Below, piece after piece: positions 57,238 through 63,718 of a stretch of 64,000 nt of DNA. Positions within the stretch are counted from its first letter, which is position 1; every line of letters starts with the position of its first letter. The stretch covers positions 620,001 to 684,000 of the forward strand of contig NZ_CP019685.1 in assembly GCF_002220775.1 (NCBI RefSeq). Reading direction: 5' to 3'. This stretch comes from Campylobacter sputorum (lineage in GTDB: Bacteria; Campylobacterota; Campylobacteria; Campylobacterales; Campylobacteraceae). Below the pieces are notes generated by a model. That model was given only the letters and a program-made list of their open reading frames with translations. It ran no database searches and was not told where the DNA came from. Position numbers and translations under genes: made by a program.

Positions 57238-58262
57238 AAGTAAAAAACTCTCATAACGATACAAATAGTAATTTTTGGATAGCTTATGCTGATTTGATGG
57301 CTGGATTACTTTTTGTATTTATTCTTGTTTTGGGAGCTATTTTTATTAGATATTTCTTTGCAAAACACGATTTAAGTATCCTTAAACAAAATTTAATTTT
57401 AAAAGAACAAAATTTAGAACTTAGCAATAAAGAACTTGAAAAAAAACAGAAAATTCTTAGCGATGTATTGCAAAATTTAAATGCAGCACAAGACCAAAAC
57501 AAACAACTAGAAATTTTAAACGAGTGGATTAGTGCAAGACTTATTGATTTAGAATCAAATGCTACCAAACTTGAAAGCTCAAATTTGACATTCAAGCAAG
57601 AATTACAAGATGCAAACCTAACGCTTAATGATCTTAACTCAACTGTAATTATGCTTCAAAATGAGATTTTAAATTTACAAAGTGTTATTGCTGATAAAGA
57701 TATTAAATATAATGAACTTTATAGCGATTTTAATGTTACAAAACAAAAAGTAAAAAGTTTAAGTGGCATAAGAGTAAAAGTTATAGAAACTTTGCAAAAA
57801 GAGCTTGGAAATGACATTAAAATAGACAAAAATAGTGGAGCTATATCTCTTCTTTCATCAGTACTTTTTGATGTGGTTTCATGGAATCTTAAAGAAGATT
57901 CAAAAGAGTATTTAAAAAATACATTGCAAAAATATCTTAATGTTTTACTTAGCGATGAAATTCGTCCAAATATCGATCAAATTATGATAGAAGGGCATAC
58001 AGATAGTGATGGCGGCTATCTTTACAATCTTGATTTATCTCAAAAAAGAGCTTATGAGGTTATGAAATTTATATACACTTGGAATAATGACAAAAATTTA
58101 CAAAAATATCTTGTAGCAAGCGGAAGAAGTTTTTTGGATACAATTAAAAAAGATGGAATAGAAGATAAAGTTGCATCAAGAAGAATAGAAATAAAATTTT
58201 CCATCTCAAACAAAGAAGCTATGGAAGAGATAGAGAAATTTCTGGAGCTTAAAAATAACTAG
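57234..58262 (+). CDS. MotB-like protein with OmpA peptidoglycan-binding domain (ZorB-like; Cj0599-like)
   Basis: A 342-residue protein with one membrane helix near the N-terminus (WIAYADLMAGLLFVFILVLG). D20 lies at the place of the proton-carrying aspartate of MotB (D-L-M-x-x-L). A long coiled coil (about 45-190) crosses the periplasm to an OmpA/MotB domain (MIEGHTDSDGGYLYNLDLSQ, KRAYEVMKFI, ending VASRRIEIKFS). It forms a stator pair with the upstream MotA-like protein (four-base overlap). The periplasmic coiled coil is much longer than in flagellar MotB. Confidence 0.85.
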   Translation: MKVKNSHNDTNSNFWIAYADLMAGLLFVFILVLGAIFIRYFFAKHDLSILKQNLILKEQNLELSNKELEKKQKILSDVLQNLNAAQDQNKQLEILNEWISARLIDLESNATKLESSNLTFKQELQDANLTLNDLNSTVIMLQNEILNLQSVIADKDIKYNELYSDFNVTKQKVKSLSGIRVKVIETLQKELGNDIKIDKNSGAISLLSSVLFDVVSWNLKEDSKEYLKNTLQKYLNVLLSDEIRPNIDQIMIEGHTDSDGGYLYNLDLSQKRAYEVMKFIYTWNNDKNLQKYLVASGRSFLDTIKKDGIEDKVASRRIEIKFSISNKEAMEEIEKFLELKNN

Positions 58263-59109
58263 AATTGATAAAATTTCTTTTAGAAATGTTAATTTTTTCA
58301 TTTTAAGAGATGATTTAATTGACGGTGATTTTAATGGAAATAAAGCTAGAAAGTTAGAGTATTTTTTACATTTTGACATTAGTAAATTTGATAAAATAGT
58401 AAGTTATGGCTCAAATCAGTCAAATGCAATGTATAGCATAAGTGTTTTTGCAAAAAGACATAATTTAGATTTTATTTATGTATGCGATCATATTGGCAAT
58501 AAGCTAAAAGAAAATCCCGTTGGAAACTTTAAATTTGCCATTGAAAATGGTATGAAATATTTTGTGGATAAAGATAGAGAAAATTTTGCAAAAAATTTAG
58601 TCGATACCAAAACACTTTTTATAAAAGAGGGCGTAGCTCAAAAAGAAGCCGAATTTGGTTTTGTAAAACAAGCCGAGTTTATAGATAATTTTTCTAAAAA
58701 ACAAAACATTAAATTTGATATCTTTTTACCAAGTGGAACTGGTGCAAGTGCAGCGTATCTATCAAAAAATATAAAATTTAATGTTTTTACCACACCTTGC
58801 GTTGGCGATACAAATTATTTAAAAGAGCAAATTTATGAACTTGATCCAAACTCTAAGGTTCAAATTTTAAATCCTCCAAAAAAATATACTTTTGGAGATA
58901 TCAAAAAAGAACTTTATGAAATTTGGAAAGAGTTGTTTGATGAAACAAAAATACAATTTGATTTGATTTATGATCCGGTTGGATTTTTAACTCTTTTTTC
59001 AAATTTAGATAAATTTAAAAATCCTATTCTTTATATACATCAAGGTGGAATTATAGGCAATATAAGCCAACTAGAGCGTTATAAATATAAAGGTATTTCA
59101 AATTTATAG
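58255..59109 (+). CDS. ACC-deaminase / D-cysteine desulfhydrase-family PLP enzyme without a canonical start codon
   Basis: A protein of about 284 residues of the fold type II PLP family. The frame is open from 58234 and encodes, before any ATG, FFILRDDLIDGDFNGNKARK with the PLP lysine (GNKARK) and VSYGSNQSNAMYS. These are essential family motifs. The first in-frame ATG (58429) would delete them. The best Shine-Dalgarno (GGAG at 58244-58247) points to ATA at 58255 (ITRIDKISFRN), a place where ATG would overlap the previous stop in the usual way. Either a very weak AUA start is used or the start codon is mutated. The rest, ending YIHQGGIIGN, is intact. Confidence 0.65.
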   Translation: MTRIDKISFRNVNFFILRDDLIDGDFNGNKARKLEYFLHFDISKFDKIVSYGSNQSNAMYSISVFAKRHNLDFIYVCDHIGNKLKENPVGNFKFAIENGMKYFVDKDRENFAKNLVDTKTLFIKEGVAQKEAEFGFVKQAEFIDNFSKKQNIKFDIFLPSGTGASAAYLSKNIKFNVFTTPCVGDTNYLKEQIYELDPNSKVQILNPPKKYTFGDIKKELYEIWKELFDETKIQFDLIYDPVGFLTLFSNLDKFKNPILYIHQGGIIGNISQLERYKYKGISNL

Positions 59110-59134
59110 TATAATTATTATAAAAAGGACTTAT

Positions 59135-60424
59135 ATGAAAATACTAAAATCAACAGATAAAAACTTTCAAAGTGAGTTTGACAAATTAGTTCATAGATCA
59201 GATAATGATATGAGCAGCGTTATACCAGTTGTTAAAGACATAATGGATAATATAAAAAAAAGAGGTGATGAGGCTTTAGTAGAGCAGATTGCTAAATTTG
59301 ACAAATGGGATGCTACAAATGCTCTAAAAATTTCTAATGATGAAATGAAAAACGCATATAATTCTTTAGATGAGAATTTAAAAAAAGCATTAAAAATTGC
59401 ATATGATAGAATAAAATCTTATCATGAAAAACAGATTGAAAAAACTTGGCTTAGTTTTGAAGAAAATGGCACAATTTTGGGTCAAAAAGTTACACCAGTT
59501 GATAGGGCTGGACTTTATATACCTGGTGGAAAAGCAGCATATCCTAGTTCGCTTTTAATGAATGCAATTCCTGCAATAGTTGCTGGAGTAAAAGAGATAA
59601 CAATTTGCACTCCTGCTATAAATGGCAGTGTAAATAACTTGCTTTTAGCTACTATGTATCTACTTGGTATTAAAAATGCATATAAAGTTGGTGGTGCTTC
59701 AGCAATTGGAGCTATGGCATATGGAACACAAAGTATAAAAAAAGTAGATGTTATAACAGGTCCTGGAAATATATATGTAGCAACTGCTAAAAAACTTGTT
59801 TTTGGGGATGTAAATATTGATATGATAGCAGGACCAAGTGAGATAGGTGTTTTGGCTGATAATAGTGCAAATTATAAACATATAGCTGTTGATTTACTTT
59901 CTCAAGCAGAGCATGATGAGATAGCAAGTAGTTTTTTAATAACTGATGATGAGAAATTTGCAAATTTGATTAAAGATGAAATAAATGCTGTTTTACCGAC
60001 ATTGCAAAGAGAAAAAATTGCAAGAGCTAGCATAGAAAATAAAGCTGCTATGATTGTTGCAAAAGATATGCGTGAAGCTGTTTTTCTTATGAATGAATTA
60101 GCAGTTGAACACCTTGAGGTAGCAACTGATAATGCATTTGATTATTTACATAAGATAAAACACGCTGGAGCTATATTTTTAGGGCATAATACGCCTGAAG
60201 CAATGGGCGATTATTTAGCGGGACCAAATCATACTTTGCCAACTGGAGGGAGTGCTAGATTTTTTTCTCCACTTAGTGTCAATAATTTTGTTAAGAAAAG
60301 TTCAATTATATCAATTAGTAAAAATGGTATAGATGAATTAGGTGAAGCATGTATGTCTCTTGCAGAAGCTGAGGGGCTTGGTGCTCATAAAAAATCAGTA
60401 GAATTACGATTTAATAAACAATAA
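59135..60424 (+). CDS. hisD: Histidinol dehydrogenase
   Basis: A 429-residue zinc enzyme catalysing the last two steps of histidine synthesis. Motifs include VDRAGLYIPGGKAAYPSSLL, KVGGASAIGAMAYGTQSI, DVITGPGNIYVATAKKLVFG, DMIAGPSEIGVLADNSAN, QAEHDEIASSF and DYLAGPNHTLPTGGSARFFS. It has its own RBS (AAAGGAC). hisG lies about 50 kb away, so histidine genes are scattered as in other Campylobacter. Confidence 0.97.
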   Translation: MKILKSTDKNFQSEFDKLVHRSDNDMSSVIPVVKDIMDNIKKRGDEALVEQIAKFDKWDATNALKISNDEMKNAYNSLDENLKKALKIAYDRIKSYHEKQIEKTWLSFEENGTILGQKVTPVDRAGLYIPGGKAAYPSSLLMNAIPAIVAGVKEITICTPAINGSVNNLLLATMYLLGIKNAYKVGGASAIGAMAYGTQSIKKVDVITGPGNIYVATAKKLVFGDVNIDMIAGPSEIGVLADNSANYKHIAVDLLSQAEHDEIASSFLITDDEKFANLIKDEINAVLPTLQREKIARASIENKAAMIVAKDMREAVFLMNELAVEHLEVATDNAFDYLHKIKHAGAIFLGHNTPEAMGDYLAGPNHTLPTGGSARFFSPLSVNNFVKKSSIISISKNGIDELGEACMSLAEAEGLGAHKKSVELRFNKQ

Positions 60425-60440
60425 GTTTATTTAATTGTGT

Positions 60441-60446
60441 TATAAT
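60441..60446 (+). promoter_or_regulatory. -10 box of flaC
   Basis: TATAAT in GTGTTATAATTATC, 29 bases before the flaC ATG. Neither a sigma28 CGATAT-like -10 nor a sigma54 GG-N10-GC pair is seen here, so expression may rely on the main sigma factor. Confidence 0.45.
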
Positions 60447-60474
60447 TATCAAAAATGCAAACAAAGGAGATGTT

Positions 60475-61233
60475 ATGCAGATAAATAGTTTAAATACAAA
60501 CTCAGCAAACGGAAATTACTATTTAAACCAAGCTCAAAACAATGCAAACAAGGCATTAGAAGCTGTAGTTGCTAATAGAGCTATTTCTAGCACAGATGGT
60601 GCTAGCATGAGCATAGCTGATTCACTTAGAACACAGAGTTCATCAATAGAGCAGGGCGTTGCGAATGCAAATGATGCGATAGGAATACTTCAAATTGCCG
60701 ATGGTGCTTTAAGTAATATCACTAAAAGTGCCAATAGGATAAATGAGCTTTCAGTTTCTATGAATAGTGCTGCTTTAAATAGTGATCAAAAGAAAATGAT
60801 TCAAAATGAAGCAAATGCTTTAGTTAATTCTATGAAAGATGCTGTTTCTAGTGCTAGTTTTAATGGTAAAAATGTTTTTAGTGGAAGCATGGAATTTGTT
60901 ACTGGTAATGGAAATGCAAGTATATCTTTAAATGCACCAAGTTTTGGCACAATAGATCTAAATAATCAACAAAGTATTCAAGATTTTATTAGTAATATAA
61001 ACTCTCTTAGAAGTGATATTGGTTCAGCGCAAAATGGTATAATGAGTGGTGTAAATGTTGCTATGAATACAAATGTGAATATTCAAGCAAGCGAGAGCAA
61101 TCTTCAAAATAACGACATTGCTAACAATGTAAATGATTTCAATCAGGCTAATTTGCTTATAAACTCTAGAGCTTATGCTTCTGCATTTAACTTACAAAAT
61201 GCACAAAATCAAATAGCAAATTTGCTTAGATAA
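60475..61233 (+). CDS. flaC: Short flagellin-like secreted protein FlaC
   Basis: A 252-residue protein with conserved flagellin ends: MQINSLNTNSANGNYYLNQA at the start, ISSTDGASMSIADSLRTQSS with ANDAIGILQIADGALSNI in the D1 region, and LLINSRAYASAFNLQNAQNQ at the end. The surface domain is very short. It lacks the 570-residue size of FlaA/FlaB and matches FlaC, which in C. jejuni is exported through the flagellar apparatus and is not a main filament subunit. It is a single gene between a TATAAT and a terminator. Confidence 0.92.
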   Translation: MQINSLNTNSANGNYYLNQAQNNANKALEAVVANRAISSTDGASMSIADSLRTQSSSIEQGVANANDAIGILQIADGALSNITKSANRINELSVSMNSAALNSDQKKMIQNEANALVNSMKDAVSSASFNGKNVFSGSMEFVTGNGNASISLNAPSFGTIDLNNQQSIQDFISNINSLRSDIGSAQNGIMSGVNVAMNTNVNIQASESNLQNNDIANNVNDFNQANLLINSRAYASAFNLQNAQNQIANLLR

Positions 61234-61243
61234 ATAATTATAA

Positions 61244-61272
61244 AGCCTAGCTTATAACAAGTTAGGTTTTTA
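61244..61272 (+). terminator. Terminator between flaC and the hemerythrin-GGDEF gene
   Basis: CCTAGCTT and AAGTTAGG pair (one G-T) around ATAAC and are followed by TTTTTATT. It ends flaC right before the stop codon of the opposing gene. Confidence 0.75.
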
Positions 61273-62481
61273 TTATCTTACGCAATTTCTTCCGCTATTT
61301 TTTGCTTTATACATTTTTATATCTGCTATTTTTATTAAATCTTGAAAAGATTTTGCGTTATCTTCACTACTAGCAACTCCTAAACTAGCACTACCTTGCC
61401 AATAAATTTTTTTTGAATTTCTTTTTCCAAGTATTATTTTTATACTATTTATAGCTTTAAGCAAGTGTTTTGCCAATTTTAATGCACCGCTTTTATTTGT
61501 ATATGGACAAATTATCAAAAATTCATCTCCACCAATTCTGCAAATTATATCATCTGTTCTTATATTTTCTTTTAATACATTAGAAAGAGCTATTAATACA
61601 TTATCTCCTACATTATGACCAAATTCGTCGTTTACACATTTAAAATTGTCGGCATCAAGTATAATAATGCTTAATACACCCCCCCCCTCAGATAGTTGTT
61701 CGTAAAATCTTTTTAATACTTCCATTCCAAAGCGTCTATTTTTTAACTCTGTAAGTTGGTCTGTTTGTGAAAGATACTCTAATTCGATATTTTTAGCCAT
61801 AAGTTCTTTTGTTTTTTCTTTTACTTTTTTTTCAAGATTATTTTTAAGCTCCATAAGTTCTTGATTTCTATCTGTTAAAATACTAAAAAGAGTTGTTAGT
61901 GAGTGAACCAAGGGCTCAGTTTTATTATCTATATCTTTAGTAAGTTTTTCATAAGCCTCGTCTGGAGTTAAGCCATCTTTTATCATATGATATTGTGCTC
62001 CAAACATTTTATCTTGGCCAAGTATATGAAACGCAAGCCAATTAATCAAAAAATCCAATAGAGATTTTGCGTTCATAAGCATATTTTCTTCATTTATAGA
62101 TGAAGCTAATTCCTTAACTGTATGTATAAATGTGTTATGATTTTTTTTATGATTTGAGAAAAAATCTTTATTGATTTTAACTTTCTTCATAAGCTTTTCT
62201 TCATCATTAAAATGGTAAACGGTGTAGTCTATAACCTCTTGTAAGAAAAAAATCATATCTTTAAAATCAAGTGTTGATAAATTTATCTGTTCTGCTATAT
62301 TATTTATCAAATCAACTAGATGTTTATGTTGTTTATCTACTATATCAATACCGGTTTCAAAAGTTTCATTCCAAACAAACATTTTTATTTTAGGTTTATT
62401 GAGTAAGTCCACAATCTTTTTATCTACTGATGATATAGCCATAACTAAACTTTCTATATAAATTTCTGTTAATTCTATCAT
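61273..62481 (-). CDS. Bacteriohemerythrin-GGDEF diguanylate cyclase; contains a G9 tract
   Basis: A 402-residue cytoplasmic sensor enzyme. After about 30 lead residues comes a hemerythrin domain (about 33-170) with all di-iron ligands in place: IVDKQHKHL, YHFNDEEKLM (H-x3-E), FFSNHKKNHNTF (H-x3-H) and FHILGQDKMFG (H-x4-D). A short coiled coil (about 205-235) leads to a GGDEF domain with IILDADNFKCVNDEFGHNVG and RIGGDEFLIICP. It would make c-di-GMP in response to O2, NO or redox state. Nine Gs (C9 on the plus strand, 61679-61687) encode E-G-G-G just before the catalytic aspartate, so a one-base slip would remove cyclase activity. It is in frame here. Confidence 0.94.
   Translation of the reverse strand: MIELTEIYIESLVMAISSVDKKIVDLLNKPKIKMFVWNETFETGIDIVDKQHKHLVDLINNIAEQINLSTLDFKDMIFFLQEVIDYTVYHFNDEEKLMKKVKINKDFFSNHKKNHNTFIHTVKELASSINEENMLMNAKSLLDFLINWLAFHILGQDKMFGAQYHMIKDGLTPDEAYEKLTKDIDNKTEPLVHSLTTLFSILTDRNQELMELKNNLEKKVKEKTKELMAKNIELEYLSQTDQLTELKNRRFGMEVLKRFYEQLSEGGGVLSIIILDADNFKCVNDEFGHNVGDNVLIALSNVLKENIRTDDIICRIGGDEFLIICPYTNKSGALKLAKHLLKAINSIKIILGKRNSKKIYWQGSASLGVASSEDNAKSFQDLIKIADIKMYKAKNSGRNCVR
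61679..61687 (-). repeat. Homopolymeric G9 tract inside the hemerythrin-GGDEF gene
   Basis: C9 on the plus strand. The coding strand reads GAG GGG GGG GGT. It sits in the first helix-strand loop of the GGDEF domain. Its length and codon register are the same as the tract in the chemoreceptor gene. Confidence 0.9.
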
Positions 62482-62596
62482 AAATTTGCAAATAAATTTG
62501 TTATATTTTAATTTTGTTTATAAATCTATATTTTTTGTTAATAAAATGTAGATTTTTGTATCAATTTTATTAACATATAAAAATTTTGTATTTTTC

Positions 62597-62625
62597 TTGA
62601 CAAAATATCAATATTTGTATATAAT
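62597..62625 (+). promoter_or_regulatory. Consensus sigma70 promoter of the tRNA array
   Basis: TTGACA (62597-62602), a 17-base spacer and TATAAT (62620-62625), a perfect match to the textbook promoter. The first tRNA begins 22 bases after the -10 box. Most Campylobacter promoters lack a -35, so this fits strong stable-RNA expression. Confidence 0.9.
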
Positions 62626-62646
62626 ACAATTTCGTTTTTTTAAAAA

Positions 62647-62722
62647 GTCTTGCTAGCTCAGTCGGTAGAGCATCTCACTTTTAATGAGGGGGCCGTTGGT
62701 TCGAATCCAACGCAGGACACCA
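62647..62722 (+). tRNA. tRNA-Lys (anticodon TTT), copy 1
   Basis: A 76-nt cloverleaf with acceptor GTCTTGC/GCAGGAC, D-arm CTAGCTCAGTCGGTAGAG, anticodon loop CTTTTAA, T-arm GTTGGTTCGAATCCAAC and CCA. The sequence is identical to the copy at 63005. Confidence 0.96.
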
Positions 62723-62753
62723 TTGTTATATAAAGTGCGTTACTTTGTGATTT

Positions 62754-62828
62754 GACCCTTTCGTCTAGTGGCTCAGGACATTACATCTCTTTGTAATAAC
62801 GTAAGTTCAAATCTTGCAAGGGTCGCCA
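62754..62828 (+). tRNA. Aberrant tRNA-Glu (anticodon probably CTC), possibly a pseudo-tRNA
   Basis: A 75-nt tRNA-Glu-like sequence. The acceptor GACCCTT/AAGGGTC, the D-arm GTCTAGTGGCTCAGGAC, the T-arm GTAAG-TTCAAAT-CTTGC and the CCA are typical of tRNA-Glu. The anticodon arm is not. The best fold is TTACA/TGTAA around the six-base loop TCTCTT, or ATTAC/GTAAT around eight bases, instead of a seven-base loop with TTC. If the first T of TCTCTT is U33, the anticodon would be CTC (Glu, GAG) with U at 37 in place of the usual A. The variable region is also one base short. Confidence 0.7.
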
Positions 62829-62831
62829 TTT

Positions 62832-62907
62832 GGTCGCTTAGCTCAGTTGGTAGAGCGCCACCCTTACAAGGTGGATGTCATAAGTTCGAGTCTTATAGCG
62901 ACCACCA
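62832..62907 (+). tRNA. tRNA-Val (anticodon TAC)
   Basis: A 76-nt cloverleaf with acceptor GGTCGCT/AGCGACC, anticodon stem CCACC/GGTGG with loop CTTACAA, a normal T-arm, discriminator A and CCA. It starts three bases after the tRNA-Glu. Confidence 0.96.
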
Positions 62908-62921
62908 TGTCATTACTTGGT

Positions 62922-62998
62922 GCAGCGGTAGTTCAGCTGGTTAGAATGCCGCCCTGTCACGGCGGAGGTCGCGAGTTCGAGCCTCGTCCGCTGCGCCA
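62922..62998 (+). tRNA. tRNA-Asp (anticodon GTC)
   Basis: A 77-nt cloverleaf with acceptor GCAGCGG/CCGCTGC, anticodon stem CCGCC/GGCGG with loop CTGTCAC, discriminator G (an identity element of tRNA-Asp) and CCA. Confidence 0.96.
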
Positions 62999-63004
62999 CT
63001 TCTT

Positions 63005-63080
63005 GTCTTGCTAGCTCAGTCGGTAGAGCATCTCACTTTTAATGAGGGGGCCGTTGGTTCGAATCCAACGCAGGACACCA
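63005..63080 (+). tRNA. tRNA-Lys (anticodon TTT), copy 2
   Basis: Identical over its full 76 nt to the tRNA-Lys at 62647, closing the five-gene array six bases after tRNA-Asp. The two copies form a direct repeat 358 bases apart that could recombine and drop the three tRNAs between them. Confidence 0.96.
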
Positions 63081-63169
63081 TTATTTTATATTAGTTTATA
63101 AATTACTTTTTTATGTCATTATAATAAATAAGAATATTTTTTCGATACATTGCAAATTAAGGATAAATA

Positions 63170-63394
63170 ATGTTAAATTTATTATTTTTAATATTTTTGA
63201 TAGTTATTTATGTTAGTTTTCATTATAAAATTTATAAAAGTTTTTTTAGTTCAGTATATATAAAAAATGATTTTTTGTGTTATTTGAATGATGTTTCAAA
63301 TTTATATAGATATAAAAAGATATGTAGACAATGATATAAAATTCTTGTTATAGGAGGGCTATTTTTATCATTACTACAATTTGTCTATTTTTAG
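63170..63394 (+). pseudogene. Small two-helix membrane protein gene interrupted by TGA
   Basis: The ATG has a strong RBS (TTAAGGATAAATA) and opens a 54-codon frame (MLNLLFLIFLIVIYVSFHYK ... YRYKKICRQ) ending in TGA at 63332. The same frame continues for 19 more codons, YKILVIGGLFLSLLQFVYF, a clear second membrane helix, before TAG. A TGG-to-TGA change would explain it, giving an original protein of about 74 residues. Only the first helix is made if the gene is expressed. I do not recognise the family. Confidence 0.5.
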
Positions 63395-63718
63395 GATATT
63401 AAAATCATTATAAAATTTTATATTTTACTTATTAATTTTATAATTAATTAGATTTTTTAATATTGCTAACTTATTAAGGCTGTGATAATATATAGTTTAT
63501 TGTTTTATAAAAGTTTTAGTAAAAAAGTTAAATAATCATATAAACTTTGATATAAACTTTTTTAAAATTTGTGACTTAATCTTAACAATTTTTATTTTCA
63601 TTTTTTTTACTATATAAAAAGCTTAAATGTTAACTAATCCATTATTTGCATAATTTTTTAGAAGTATGAGAATTTTTGAATTTTGTTATTTTTTTTAGTT
63701 GATGATTTTTTGTTAAAT
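63395..63718. other. AT-rich intergenic region
   Basis: About 320 bases of very AT-rich sequence between the broken small gene and the 3' end of tmRNA. I see no open frame of note, no RNA fold with GC stems and no convincing terminator. Confidence 0.5.

Noticed and set aside
55900-58262. Complete Zorya anti-phage system
   Set aside because: Only the ZorA/ZorB-like pair is present. The next genes are a PLP enzyme and hisD, the previous ones peb4 and fba, and no ZorC, ZorD or ZorE-like protein is near.
63332-63334. UGA as a selenocysteine codon in the small membrane gene
   Set aside because: No stem-loop of SECIS type follows it, and the context (RQ-YK, next to a membrane helix) suggests a lost tryptophan instead.
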